Source: an uncultured Flavobacteriales bacterium (GTDB taxonomy: Bacteria > Bacteroidota > Bacteroidia > Flavobacteriales_D > Crocinitomicaceae). Taken from it: a stretch of DNA of 64,000 nt. The stretch lies in contig CALSTG010000001.1 of NCBI GenBank assembly GCA_943789205.1, positions 1,602,435 to 1,666,434 on the forward strand, written 5' to 3'. Position numbers and translations under genes: made by a program. Positions within the stretch are counted from its first letter, which is position 1. Each line of letters opens with the position of its first letter. Of this stretch, positions 44,195 through 53,341 are shown piece after piece. The notes below the pieces were generated by a model, which did no database searches, was not told the DNA's origin, and worked only from the letters and a program-made list of their open reading frames with translations.

Positions 44195-44668
44195 CTAGTT
44201 TTTATGATAACGTTCGAAATGCATCCATAGCTCTTGTTCTGCAACTAGGCAACCTTGCTCGGTTAAACGATGTATTTCATCAAGTATTTTTTCGCCTAAT
44301 TCACGAGTTGCACTCATTACCTCATAAGGTACAGCAGTTTTTGATGTGCTGATTTCAACCACATGTTGAAGATCTTTGAATGCGCCATTGGAGGCTTTGT
44401 TTTTCAAAACAACAGCATGCATTGTGCCTCCGTCTATTTTAAAAACAGAAAAAATTTGTTCAGAAATAAAACTCAGATAACGGACCTTGGAATAAACCTT
44501 CTCTAAAACGGTATCACTAAATAACGCTACAAGTTCAATAGCTTTTTCAGGATTTTTCTGATTCATTTCACGCCATAAGTCATCATCAATGCCTTGAACT
44601 ACAAGAAATTGCACAAGTTCTTCAGAAAGCGCTTCTAATTCTGTTTTGTTAAGATTTCTAAATCTCAT
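44195..44668 (-). CDS. DUF6495-like conserved protein
   Basis: 157-residue soluble, mostly helical protein. The start Met-Arg-Phe-Arg-Asn-Leu-Asn-Lys-Thr-Glu-Leu-Glu-Ala-Leu and later Leu-Phe-Ser-Asp-Thr-Val-Leu-Glu-Lys-Val resemble a small Bacteroidota family I know as DUF6495, usually located near gldH and ricT. It begins 5 bp after gldH ends, so it belongs to the holB-ricT-gldH transcription unit. Function unknown; the family name is from memory. Confidence 0.6.
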   Translation of the reverse strand: MRFRNLNKTELEALSEELVQFLVVQGIDDDLWREMNQKNPEKAIELVALFSDTVLEKVYSKVRYLSFISEQIFSVFKIDGGTMHAVVLKNKASNGAFKDLQHVVEISTSKTAVPYEVMSATRELGEKILDEIHRLTEQGCLVAEQELWMHFERYHKN

Positions 44669-44673
44669 AGAAT

Positions 44674-45159
44674 TTAGTAGGTTGGTTTTACTTCAATAGT
44701 CACATCTGATATGTTTTGCATCTCCTTCATGGTAATACCTTGTTCGAGCTTAAAGGTATAGGTGCCTTTGCAAAATTTACTTCTAATGTAGTAGAGTTTG
44801 TTTTCGATGAATGTTCCAGACTTTTGACCCAGCCATTCTCCGTTAGGTTTAGCAATTTTAAGTTCTTTGGCTTTCCTCCCAAAAAAAGCTGTATTATCGC
44901 CAATAGATGGACACATTGGTCCGGCAGTTGTCAGATAGATCCATAAATTGTTGTAAGCATAATCTGTGGAGGTTCTGAAAGTAAATATAACATCGTAAGA
45001 GCTGGTATCTCCTTCAAAATTCACTTTAAATTCTGGCATTGTATTTTGAGTCCATTTTTGCCCATCGAATGAAATTGTTTCCATAAAATAAGGCTGGTCC
45101 CCACAAGATATTGTTGCGGCAAGAATTAATACTAAAGCGCACAATTTAAGATAGCTCAT
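44674..45159 (-). CDS. gldH: Gliding motility lipoprotein GldH
   Basis: 161 residues. The lipoprotein signal ends Ala-Thr-Ile-Ser-Cys near 15-19. The mature part has the GldH pattern: Phe-Asp-Gly-Gln-Lys-Trp near 30, Tyr-Ala-Tyr-Asn-Asn-Leu-Trp-Ile-Tyr near 67-75, and Gly-Glu-Trp-Leu-Gly-Gln near 106. GldH is required for gliding and chitin use in Flavobacterium johnsoniae, where it is an envelope lipoprotein. It follows ricT with no gap, the order common to the phylum. Confidence 0.88.
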   Translation of the reverse strand: MSYLKLCALVLILAATISCGDQPYFMETISFDGQKWTQNTMPEFKVNFEGDTSSYDVIFTFRTSTDYAYNNLWIYLTTAGPMCPSIGDNTAFFGRKAKELKIAKPNGEWLGQKSGTFIENKLYYIRSKFCKGTYTFKLEQGITMKEMQNISDVTIEVKPTY

Positions 45160-46311
45160 TTATTCCTTGTTCTTATTGGGTCTTTTTTTTCTTTTGAAGT
45201 TTTTCTTTTTTGGCTTTTTAAATGATTTTTCAAAACGGCTCACACTGTCTTGTCCAACTACATTTGAATAGCCTACTTCCTCTTCTACAACAGTTTCTTG
45301 AATTTGATAATCTTTAAGGTCACTTGGTTTTTTCCCATTTTTATTTGACTCGATAATCTCTTTTACACGCTTAGGAGTCATTGGATATAATTCGCTCTCA
45401 CCTCGAAAAGCATACCACATTGTTCCTTTAAAAACATCAGTTTTCACATGGTAAGCGTCACCCTTTAGTGTTTTTAATTTAATTTCTTTTTTTGGAAAGG
45501 TTTTTAGGCTTTCTAGGTAAGCGTCCAATTCAAAATTCAAGCAACATTTTAATTTTCCACATTGTCCAGCAAGTTTTTGAGGATTCAATGAAAGCTGCTG
45601 GTAACGGGCAGCGGATGTAGAGACGCTTCGGAAGTCAGTCAACCAGGTGGAGCAGCACAACTCTCTTCCACAAGAACCAATCCCGCCGAGTCTAGAAGAC
45701 TCCTGGCGAGAACCAATTTGTTTCATTTCAATTCGAATTCTAAATTCACCAGCCATATCCTTGATGAGTTGTCTAAAGTCTACGCGACCTTCTGCCGTAT
45801 AGTAAAAAATTGCTTTAGACATATCACCTTGATATTCAACATCTGAAATTTTCATTTCTAGACCGATATTTAATGCTAAGGTTCTAGCCTTATACATCAA
45901 TTCTTTTTCTTTAGAACGCGCTTTAATCCATAGATCAATGTCTTTTTGATCTGCGATTCTCAATATTTTTCTAGCTTCTAAAGGTTTGAAATCATTTTTC
46001 TTTTTAGAGACTTGTATTTTCGCAAGTTCTCCAACAATTGAAACGACCCCAACATCAAATCCCGAGGAGGCATCAATCACCACAATATCGCCTACTTGAA
46101 TGTTTAATTTTTGGGCATTTCTGAAAAAATCTTTTCTCGAGTTCTTAAAGCGTACTTCTAAAATGTCGTATGCTTGTTGTCCTCCGGGTAAGTCAATGTT
46201 TGCAAGCCAGTCATAGACCTCAAGTTTATTACAGCCACTCGTACTGCAAGTGCCATTCGTTTGACATCCATTTGGTTTTCCACCTCCACTACTACACGTC
46301 TTACAACCCAT
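45160..46311 (-). CDS. ricT: PSP1 / RicT-family iron-sulfur complex subunit
   Basis: 383 residues. N-terminal Cys-rich segment (Cys at 3, 6 and others) followed by the PSP1/RicT core; conserved cysteine groups Cys-Gly-Arg-Glu-Leu-Cys-Cys near 214 and Cys-Gly-Lys-Leu-Lys-Cys-Cys near 250 are typical of RicT proteins that share Fe-S clusters in a complex with RicA and RicF in Bacillus. The C-terminus is a Lys/Arg-rich tail. In Bacteroidota it sits between holB and gldH as here. Whether it has the RNA-processing role known in Bacillus is inference. Confidence 0.82.
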   Translation of the reverse strand: MGCKTCSSGGGKPNGCQTNGTCSTSGCNKLEVYDWLANIDLPGGQQAYDILEVRFKNSRKDFFRNAQKLNIQVGDIVVIDASSGFDVGVVSIVGELAKIQVSKKKNDFKPLEARKILRIADQKDIDLWIKARSKEKELMYKARTLALNIGLEMKISDVEYQGDMSKAIFYYTAEGRVDFRQLIKDMAGEFRIRIEMKQIGSRQESSRLGGIGSCGRELCCSTWLTDFRSVSTSAARYQQLSLNPQKLAGQCGKLKCCLNFELDAYLESLKTFPKKEIKLKTLKGDAYHVKTDVFKGTMWYAFRGESELYPMTPKRVKEIIESNKNGKKPSDLKDYQIQETVVEEEVGYSNVVGQDSVSRFEKSFKKPKKKNFKRKKRPNKNKE

Positions 46312-46344
46312 ATTTTAACTTTAAAATTATATAATTTAAAACAA

Positions 46345-47463
46345 TCAATGCTTGTGTAATAAACGCATCGATTGAAAACACAACAAGGTAAATAGAATCT
46401 TGGGATTTGCATTCCTTTCAAGCTGGTAAAATGCTTCATCAAAAGTTTTCATAAATTCTCGAATGTTGTTACCTGAAACAAATGGAGAAAATCTTTCGAT
46501 AAATGCACCTTCCTCATTTGATACCTGAACTAGCTTTTCTCCCATATAGTTTTTCACAATACATTGCCTTAGCATATGAAGGGTATATTTTAGGAATATT
46601 TTTTGTCGTTCTCTTCCTTTTTTGGACATCAACTCCGCCCAGTCCATCATTTCAATTACATTTTTTTTATAGCTTGATCGCATCATAGCCATAAAAGCAT
46701 CTTTGAGAGCATCTTCATCTTCATTCGAAGAGGCAATCTCATAAGCTCTTAATAAGTCCCCTTGAGAAAAAGAAGTAATTGATTGGCATTTTTCTTTATC
46801 TATATTAAATTTTCTGGCGATTTCCTCAGAAATAAGCGCACTATCAATACGCTGTAACTGTATAATTTGGCATCTTGAACGAATCGTGTCAAGAAGTCCA
46901 TCCGCATTGGCGGAAACCAAAAGAAAAAGTGTTTTTTCAGGAGGTTCTTCAAGAGTCTTTAATATTTTATTCGCACATGCAGCATTCATCGTTTCAGGTA
47001 GCCACATAATTAAAACTTTGTAACCTCCTTGATAGGATTTGAGCCTCAGCTTTCTTTGAATTTCTGAACTTTCAAAAACAGAGATGATAGGTTTCGATTC
47101 CTTAGGATCAATGCGTTTAATCCAATCAAATGCTGAAAAGTATGCCTGTTCTTTTATTTGTTTTCTCCAATCTGATAGCAGTCCATCTGAGGTTTTGCTG
47201 ATCGATTGAACGGTTGGGAAGCTAAAATGAAGGTCGGGATGCTGCAGCTCGTTCACTTGTTTGCATGAGGGACAAATGCCGCAACTGTCTTCCTCTGTTC
47301 TGTTTTCACAAAAAAGATATTGGGCAAAACCTAATGCCATAGGTAGCGCACCAAATCCAGGTTCGCCTAAAAACATTTGTGCATGGCTTATTTTTTCATT
47401 TAAAACCTCTTTAGTTAGTTTTGATTTTAAATTATTTTGGCCAATTATATTTTTAAAGCGCAT
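46345..47463 (-). CDS. holB: DNA polymerase III subunit delta prime (HolB)
   Basis: 372 residues, AAA+ clamp-loader fold. The zinc-binding cysteines are C52, C61, C64 and C67. The P-loop position (Gly-Glu-Pro-Gly-Phe-Gly-Ala-Leu) lacks the Lys and so cannot bind ATP, as expected for delta prime. The sensor region Asn-Lys-Ile-Leu-Lys-Thr-Leu-Glu-Glu-Pro-Pro near 162-172 is diagnostic. It heads the holB-ricT-gldH group; the gap to ricT is 33 bp. A TAATTTTG box lies very close to the ATG. Confidence 0.9.
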   Translation of the reverse strand: MRFKNIIGQNNLKSKLTKEVLNEKISHAQMFLGEPGFGALPMALGFAQYLFCENRTEEDSCGICPSCKQVNELQHPDLHFSFPTVQSISKTSDGLLSDWRKQIKEQAYFSAFDWIKRIDPKESKPIISVFESSEIQRKLRLKSYQGGYKVLIMWLPETMNAACANKILKTLEEPPEKTLFLLVSANADGLLDTIRSRCQIIQLQRIDSALISEEIARKFNIDKEKCQSITSFSQGDLLRAYEIASSNEDEDALKDAFMAMMRSSYKKNVIEMMDWAELMSKKGRERQKIFLKYTLHMLRQCIVKNYMGEKLVQVSNEEGAFIERFSPFVSGNNIREFMKTFDEAFYQLERNANPKILFTLLCFQSMRLLHKH

Positions 47464-47467
47464 AATT

Positions 47468-47475
47468 CAAAATTA
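47468..47475 (-). promoter_or_regulatory. Candidate -7 box (TAATTTTG) for holB
   Basis: An exact TAnnTTTG match on the minus strand, 4 nt before the ATG at 47463; a TTTG lies 22 nt upstream (47498-47501). If used, holB mRNA would be leaderless. Confidence 0.3.
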
Positions 47476-47528
47476 CGAATGTTTTCATTTCTCTATCCAA
47501 AAAGAAGTTTAAATTAGTAGTAAAAAAA

Positions 47529-48191
47529 ATGAAGACACTTTGCCTAATCATATCACTATTTATCTCAATAACATTAGTAGCCCAGACTATTAAAGTAAAA
47601 GAAAAAAATGCCGATTTTTCTATTGCTCAAAATGTAAATGCGTTAAACGTTGATATTCCTTATGCTTCTCAAGATTATGTAGATGGAAAGTTAAAAAAGT
47701 TTTTCAAAGGTCTGGGAAAGCACAAAGAATCAAAGAACGAACACAGTGCCTTAATGGTAGAGCTCAAAGAAATGGGTAAAATACCATTTAATGCCTATGG
47801 ATATGCACTTAGCTCGAATAATAATATCGTTACTGTTACTTTTGGTTTCGATTTAGGTGGTGCTTATCTCAATAGCAAAGACCATCCTGAAAAATTTAAA
47901 GTAATTGAATCAATGCTGGAGAATTTCGCCTCTAATACGGTCAATAATTGGGTAGAAGGAGTTGTTCGAGACGAGAAAAAAGTCTTGAGTGATCTTGAAA
48001 AACAACAAAAAGACTTGGTAAAGAGGAAAGAACAGTTAGAAAAAGAGATTAAGGACTTTGAAAAGAAAATCGAAAAGAATAAATCTGAAATTAAAGAGAA
48101 TCTTGAAAATCAATCTCTTAAGAAAGCTGAAGTTGAAACACAAAAGAAAACTGTTAGTCTAGTAGAGAAACAACTCAAAGAGCTCCGTTAA
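47529..48191 (+). CDS. Hypothetical exported protein with C-terminal coiled coil
   Basis: 220 residues. Signal peptide at 1-19 (cleavage after Leu-Val-Ala-Gln). Residues about 25-150 form a globular region with Tyr-Ala-Ser-Gln-Asp-Tyr-Val near 45 and Val-Thr-Phe-Gly-Phe-Asp-Leu-Gly-Gly-Ala-Tyr near 109. From about 155 to the end is a Lys/Glu-rich heptad coiled coil. I do not recognise the family. It is divergent from holB and overlaps rsmI by 4 bp at its 3' end. A periplasmic structural role is only a guess. Confidence 0.7.
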   Translation: MKTLCLIISLFISITLVAQTIKVKEKNADFSIAQNVNALNVDIPYASQDYVDGKLKKFFKGLGKHKESKNEHSALMVELKEMGKIPFNAYGYALSSNNNIVTVTFGFDLGGAYLNSKDHPEKFKVIESMLENFASNTVNNWVEGVVRDEKKVLSDLEKQQKDLVKRKEQLEKEIKDFEKKIEKNKSEIKENLENQSLKKAEVETQKKTVSLVEKQLKELR

Positions 48192-48859
48192 GATTTTCCT
48201 TCAATTATTAAAACAATTTCTCCTTTTGGCTTATTTTGCGTGAAATAATCTATTAAGTCAGAAAATGTCCCATGATGGTAGGTTTCATATAGTTTTGATA
48301 TTTCCCGAACGACGCAAGCTTTTCTGTTTTCTTCTAAAACCTTCAGTAATTGAGTCAAGGTCTTAACGATCCTATGTGGTGATTCGTAATATATTATTGT
48401 ACAGGTCAATTCTGAAATACTTTGGATTCTCGTTTCTCTGCCTTTTTTATGTGGTAAAAAACCTTCAAAGTGAAAACGCTCACTTGGGAAACCAGATCCC
48501 ACTAGAGCAGGTATAATTGCAGTTGGACCCGGAAGACATTCAATTGGGATATTATTTTTAATGCATTCACGAATCAATAAATATCCCGGGTCTGAAATCC
48601 CTGGTGTACCTGCATCAGATACCAAGACAGTTGTGTCATTGGTCTCAATAGTTTCAATACATTTATCTAGAATTCGGTGCTCGTTGTGTGCATGGAATGC
48701 TACAATACGGTTGTCAATTTCTAGATGGCTTAAAAGTCTACGAGTGACCCGTGTATCTTCTGCATAAATTAGGTCGCAAGTTTTAAGGTGTCTTATGGAC
48801 CGAAGCGTAATGTCTTCTAAATTACCAATAGGTGTAGGAACGATGATTAGTTTTCCCAT
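48188..48859 (-). CDS. rsmI: 16S rRNA (cytidine-1402-2'-O)-methyltransferase
   Basis: 223-residue tetrapyrrole-methylase-fold enzyme. Pro-Thr-Pro-Ile-Gly-Asn-Leu-Glu-Asp-Ile-Thr near 8-18 and Ser-Asp-Ala-Gly-Thr-Pro-Gly-Ile-Ser-Asp-Pro-Gly near 80-91 are RsmI signatures; Tyr-Glu-Ser-Pro-His-Arg follows near 153. It 2'-O-methylates C1402 of 16S rRNA in the decoding centre. It lacks the C-terminal extension of the longest family members. It follows radA by 9 bp and is probably co-transcribed. Confidence 0.93.
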   Translation of the reverse strand: MGKLIIVPTPIGNLEDITLRSIRHLKTCDLIYAEDTRVTRRLLSHLEIDNRIVAFHAHNEHRILDKCIETIETNDTTVLVSDAGTPGISDPGYLLIRECIKNNIPIECLPGPTAIIPALVGSGFPSERFHFEGFLPHKKGRETRIQSISELTCTIIYYESPHRIVKTLTQLLKVLEENRKACVVREISKLYETYHHGTFSDLIDYFTQNKPKGEIVLIIEGKS

Positions 48860-48868
48860 TTTTTAGTT

Positions 48869-50225
48869 TTAAGCAAACACAGCCTTAACGACTTGATCAA
48901 TTTTTGAACATTGAATCACTTCAATTTTATAGTTTTTGGTGTCAAAACCTTTACTGTTTTTGGAAATAATGATTTTTTTGTAGCCTAATTTTTCAACTTC
49001 CGCAATGCGCTGATCAATTCTGTTAACAGGTCGAATTTCACCTGAAAGACCTACCTCAGCTGAGAAAGCAATACCTGGCGGAATAGGAAGGTTTGCATTT
49101 GATGATAAAACAGCCATAGTTACGGCTAAATCAACACCAGGATCATCTACCTTTATACCTCCCGCAATATTTAAAAAGACATCTTTAGCTCCTAGCTTGA
49201 AACCACATCTTTTTTCTAAAACAGCGAGTAACATATTGAGTCGCTTCGCGTCGAAGCCCGTTGAACTTCGTTGAGGTGTTCCATATGCCGCAGAACTAAC
49301 TAATGCTTGTATTTCGATTAGAAAAGGTCTTAACCCCTCAAGTGTAGATGAAATTGCAATACCGCTCAATTCAGGATCTGTATTTGTAACTAGTATCTCT
49401 GAAGGATTGTCTACCGCCCTTAATCCTGCTCCGGACATCTCGTAAATTCCAATCTCATTCGTTGAGCCAAAACGATTTTTACTTGTTCTAAGCAGTCGAT
49501 AAACATAGTTTCTATCGCCCTCGAATTGCAAAACGGTATCCACCATATGTTCCAATACTTTTGGACCAGCAATTGAACCATCTTTGGTGATATGACCAAT
49601 TAAAAATGTAGGTATATGAGATTCTTTTGCAAGTCGTAGTAGACTTGCGGTGCATTCTCTAACTTGAGATACGCTGCCTGCTGCACTTTCTATTTGCGTA
49701 CTGTGTAGTGTTTGAATAGAATCAATAATTAAGACTTCAGGCGCTACTTGATTTGCATGAGTTAGAATAGACTCTAGATTGGTTTCGGTTAGTATATGGC
49801 AGCTATCATTAAATATACCAATGCGTTCCGCTCTCATTTTGATTTGATGTTCACTTTCTTCTCCTGAAACATATAACACTTTCAGGTTTTCTTTTATTGC
49901 GAGCTGAAGCATTAAGGTTGATTTTCCGATTCCAGGATCACCACCTACAAGAATTAATGAACCAAGAACAACACCGCCTCCGAGCACACGATTTAGCTCC
50001 TTGTCTTGTAATTCCTTCTTCTGCTGTATATTTTCTTCGATATTCTTGAAGTGCAACGGGTTTGGCATCTGTTGAATTTTTCGAAAAAGGTGCAGTACTT
50101 CCTTTTTTTTGTTTGATTTCTTCAACAAAAGTATTCCAATTTGAACAGCCTGGGCATTTGCCTAACCACTTTGGTGCTTCATAACCGCAGCTTTGACAAA
50201 AAAAAGCAGACTTTAACTTAGACAT
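48869..50225 (-). CDS. radA: DNA repair protein RadA; frameshifted as written
   Basis: Zinc-finger ATPase that drives branch migration in recombination. From the ATG at 50225 the N-terminal C4 finger (Cys-Gln-Ser-Cys and Cys-Pro-Gly-Cys, about residues 10-28) is read, then the frame is lost at an extra base at about 50045. Removing it rejoins Lys-Pro-Val-Ala-Leu-Gln to Asn-Ile-Glu-Glu-Asn and the protein becomes 451 residues, normal for RadA. Walker A Gly-Gly-Asp-Pro-Gly-Ile-Gly-Lys-Ser-Thr and the RadA KNRFG motif are intact, as is the C-terminal Lon-like domain. A shift in such a conserved gene again suggests sequence error. Confidence 0.9.
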
Positions 50226-50240
50226 TTTTGAATAACAAGA

Positions 50241-50834
50241 TTAAAGAACATAGACTAATTTAAAGCCCAGCCCAAAGTGTAAAAAATAATTAGAAATAGG
50301 AGCACTACTCACCACCTGAAATTCTTTTTCGAACGCTAAGCCAAGATTGGCAGAAACATCTAATAAAAAATGCTGGTCAAAATAGAAATGGTAACCGAGT
50401 CCAATTCTAGGGATAATGCGTTGGTTGTATTCAATGTCTTCTTCAAGACCTCCGTCTATACTATATTGCTCATAGGCCTCACGGTAACGTCTATATTTAA
50501 TGGCTGCTGAACAATAAATCAAATCCCCTTTACGATAAGGATAATAACGCGCGGAAAGAGAAAATGCAGGTCCTTTTTTTTGTATCCGAGATTGGGCATA
50601 GTTCGTTTCTTGCACAAAATCCATTAGGTAGTTTTCAGTTACAAATCCGACCCCAATTTCAGCGGAAATTTTTGAATTGAAAATATATTCATAATAAGGC
50701 ATGAACTCCCCAACAAAGATAGGCGCAGCATCAAACTTTATGAGGTGCTTTGGGCCTTTTGCCTTTTGAGCATGAAGACTGCCTCCAATGAACAAGCTGG
50801 CTACGCATAAAAAAAGATAAAGCTGTATCCTCAT
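50241..50834 (-). CDS. Hypothetical outer-membrane beta-barrel protein
   Basis: 197 residues from the ATG at 50834, which begins a signal peptide (Met-Arg-Ile-Gln-Leu, core to about 20, cleavage after Leu-His-Ala-Gln). An in-frame upstream ATG at 50852 adds six residues. The mature part alternates hydrophobic strands with Tyr/Gly-rich turns (Tyr-Glu-Tyr-Ile-Phe, Ala-Arg-Tyr-Tyr-Pro-Tyr-Arg-Lys-Gly-Asp, Gly-Leu-Gly-Tyr-His-Phe-Tyr-Phe) and ends in a hydrophobic aromatic strand, the pattern of small OmpW/OmpX-like barrels. No specific family recognised. It precedes radA by 15 bp on the same strand. Confidence 0.65.
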   Translation of the reverse strand: MRIQLYLFLCVASLFIGGSLHAQKAKGPKHLIKFDAAPIFVGEFMPYYEYIFNSKISAEIGVGFVTENYLMDFVQETNYAQSRIQKKGPAFSLSARYYPYRKGDLIYCSAAIKYRRYREAYEQYSIDGGLEEDIEYNQRIIPRIGLGYHFYFDQHFLLDVSANLGLAFEKEFQVVSSAPISNYFLHFGLGFKLVYVL

Positions 50835-50950
50835 AATATTACTTTCTTTCACGTTAAAGGTACTGAGTTTTCACTTGATTCTATTAAGTGCATTTACAAT
50901 TTCTTTTTATTCTACGAGAATTTTTTCAAAATGATACTATTTCTTTTACT

Positions 50951-50958
50951 TATCTTTG
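50951..50958 (+). promoter_or_regulatory. Candidate -7 box (TATCTTTG) for the deoC operon
   Basis: TATCTTTG fits TAnnTTTG exactly and ends 15 nt before the deoC ATG at 50974. The -33 region is a T-rich tract (50921-50926) without an exact TTTG. Confidence 0.5.
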
Positions 50959-50973
50959 ATTAGAACCAATAAT

Positions 50974-51885
50974 ATGCTGAAAGCTTATAATATTAACGAT
51001 TTACCTTCATCACCTTCAGTTGATAAGGTTGGTGTTGAAGAACGAGTGGCTAGATTTCAATCTAGAAGCATCAAAAACCAAGCTAAAATGCAGGGTTTGA
51101 AAATGGTTTTAAGTATGATTGATCTAACAACCTTAGAAGGGAAGGATACACCAGGGAAAGTGCGACAAATGTGTTTTAAAGCAGCTCACCTTCATGATGC
51201 ATACCCAAATTTACCTAGTGTTGCTGCAGTTTGTGTATACCCGTCAATGGTTAATCTTGCAAAGTCTATAGTTGGAGTACATGGAATTAATGTAGCCTCC
51301 GTATCAACCGCTTTCCCTTCAGGTCAAGCACCTTTGGAGGTTAAATTGGCTGATACAAAATTCGCTGTTGAAAATGGTGCTGATGAAATTGATATGGTGA
51401 TTTCAAGAGGTAAGTTTTTAGGGGGTGAATATGCTTTTGTTTTTGATGAAATTGCTGCCATAAAGGAGGTTTGTGGTAGGTCTAGATTAAAGGTTATTCT
51501 CGAGACTGGCGAGTTGACAACCTTAGACAATGTTCGTAAAGCCAGTGATATTGCAATATACGCAGGAGCAGATTTCATTAAAACATCTACCGGGAAGATT
51601 CAGCCTGCAGCTACTATGCAGGTTACTTATACGATGCTTCAAGCAATTAGAGATTACTATGATGAAACTGGCAAAATGGTAGGTATGAAGCCCGCAGGGG
51701 GTATTTCTAATGCTAAATTAGCATTACACAACTTGGTTATGGTTAAAGAAGTATTGGGTCAAGAATGGCTAAACAATGAATGGTTTAGGTTTGGAGCCAG
51801 TAGTTTGGCAAATGATGTTTTAATGCAGATTTTAAAAACAGATTCTGGAGTCTACCAATCTAGCAATTATTTTACCTTGGATTAA
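50974..51885 (+). CDS. deoC: Deoxyribose-phosphate aldolase
   Basis: 303 residues from the ATG at 50974; an in-frame TTG at 50956 falls in the promoter box. Class I aldolase cleaving 2-deoxyribose 5-phosphate to glyceraldehyde 3-phosphate and acetaldehyde. The Schiff-base lysine is K203 in Phe-Ile-Lys-Thr-Ser-Thr-Gly-Lys, and the second active-site lysine is in Met-Lys-Pro-Ala-Gly-Gly-Ile. Asp-Glu-Ile-Asp-Met-Val is also conserved. The N-terminus is longer than in E. coli DeoC. It is followed after 2 bp by an aldehyde dehydrogenase, suggesting the acetaldehyde or a related aldehyde is oxidised next. Confidence 0.93.
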   Translation: MLKAYNINDLPSSPSVDKVGVEERVARFQSRSIKNQAKMQGLKMVLSMIDLTTLEGKDTPGKVRQMCFKAAHLHDAYPNLPSVAAVCVYPSMVNLAKSIVGVHGINVASVSTAFPSGQAPLEVKLADTKFAVENGADEIDMVISRGKFLGGEYAFVFDEIAAIKEVCGRSRLKVILETGELTTLDNVRKASDIAIYAGADFIKTSTGKIQPAATMQVTYTMLQAIRDYYDETGKMVGMKPAGGISNAKLALHNLVMVKEVLGQEWLNNEWFRFGASSLANDVLMQILKTDSGVYQSSNYFTLD

Positions 51886-51887
51886 TT

Positions 51888-53333
51888 ATGAGTACGGAAA
51901 ATAAAAATTGGGAATATGCGGATGCTGTCGAAGGTACAGGTCATATTAAGCTAAAAGAAAAATATGGCTTATACATTAATGGAGAGTGGGTTGCGCCTCG
52001 TTCCAAAACTTATTTTTCTTCAACAAATCCACATGATGAAGCACATTTAGCTGAGGTTGCGCAGGCAAATAAGCAGGATGTGGATGCAGCCGTTATTGCT
52101 GCTGAAAGGGCCTATCATGATGTTTGGTCTAAAATCACACCTGCCGAGCGTGGAAAATATATTTTTCGAATTGCAAGATTAATGCAAGAACAAGCGAAAG
52201 AATTGGCAGTCATAGAATCATTAGATTCTGGAAAGCCCATTAGAGAGGCTCGCGACATTGATATCCCATTGGCCTGCAACCATCTCTTTTATTATGCAGG
52301 CTGGGCAGATAAACTAGATTATGCTTTTCCCAATCAAAAGAAAGAACCATTGGGTGTGGCAGGTCAAATTATACCATGGAATTTTCCACTACTCATGGCG
52401 GCATGGAAAATTGCTCCTGCGCTTGCAACAGGTAATACAGTTGTGTTGAAGCCAGCAGAAACCACATCATTAACGGCTTTGAAGCTTGCCGAGATTATTG
52501 ATGAGGCAGGATTGCCTCCAGGAGTTGTAAATATAGTAACTGGTTTTGGAGATACGGGTGCCGCAATTGTAGCACATCCAAAGGTCTCAAAAGTTGCCTT
52601 CACGGGTTCAACCGCAGTGGGTAAACTTATTCAAAAGACAATTGCGGGTACAGATAAAAAAGCCACGTTGGAATTAGGTGGCAAATCTGCAAATATCATA
52701 TTTGATGACGCGCCTTTAGACCAGGCTGTTGAGGGTATTATTAATGGTATATTCTTTAATCAGGGTCATGTTTGTTGTGCGGGTTCTAGGTTATTTGTTC
52801 AGGAAAACATTGCAGATAAAGTTATTAGAAAGCTAAAGCATAGAATGCAATCGCTTCAAATAGGCAATCCACTAGATAAGAATACAGATATTGGCGCCAT
52901 TAATTCATCAGAACAACTCAAAACCATTAACAAGTACATTGATATTGGACGGAAAGAAGGTTCAGAGTGTTTTCAAGTTGACTGCGCACTTCCCAACAAA
53001 GGATATTATTGTAAACCAACTCTTTTTATCAATGTTGCTCAATCAAGTGTTTTGGCGCAAGAGGAGATTTTTGGTCCAGTATTGACCATTCAAACGTTTA
53101 GAACAATAGATGAGGTGATCCAAAAAGCAAACAATTCTCCCTATGGATTGGCTGCTGGTGTTTGGACAGACAAAGGCTCAAAAATATTTAATCTTACTTC
53201 CAAACTTAAAGCAGGAGTTGTATGGGCCAATACATATAATAAATTTGACCCAGCCTCTCCATTTGGAGGATATAAGGAAAGCGGTTTTGGTCGAGAAGGA
53301 GGATTACACGGTCTAGGGGCATATTTAAAATAA
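51888..53333 (+). CDS. Aldehyde dehydrogenase (deoC-linked)
   Basis: 481 residues, full-length NAD(P)-dependent ALDH. Trp-Asn-Phe-Pro near 164 binds the cofactor, E262 (Leu-Glu-Leu-Gly-Gly-Lys) is the general base, and C296 (Asn-Gln-Gly-His-Val-Cys-Cys) is the likely nucleophile. The C-terminal Glu-Ser-Gly-Phe-Gly-Arg-Glu-Gly-Gly is standard. It lies between deoC (2 bp) and a half-length ALDH (8 bp), so the three form an operon. Oxidation of acetaldehyde to acetate from deoxynucleoside breakdown is the reasonable role, by inference from position. Cytosolic. Confidence 0.9.
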   Translation: MSTENKNWEYADAVEGTGHIKLKEKYGLYINGEWVAPRSKTYFSSTNPHDEAHLAEVAQANKQDVDAAVIAAERAYHDVWSKITPAERGKYIFRIARLMQEQAKELAVIESLDSGKPIREARDIDIPLACNHLFYYAGWADKLDYAFPNQKKEPLGVAGQIIPWNFPLLMAAWKIAPALATGNTVVLKPAETTSLTALKLAEIIDEAGLPPGVVNIVTGFGDTGAAIVAHPKVSKVAFTGSTAVGKLIQKTIAGTDKKATLELGGKSANIIFDDAPLDQAVEGIINGIFFNQGHVCCAGSRLFVQENIADKVIRKLKHRMQSLQIGNPLDKNTDIGAINSSEQLKTINKYIDIGRKEGSECFQVDCALPNKGYYCKPTLFINVAQSSVLAQEEIFGPVLTIQTFRTIDEVIQKANNSPYGLAAGVWTDKGSKIFNLTSKLKAGVVWANTYNKFDPASPFGGYKESGFGREGGLHGLGAYLK

Positions 53334-53341
53334 TTTGAAAG

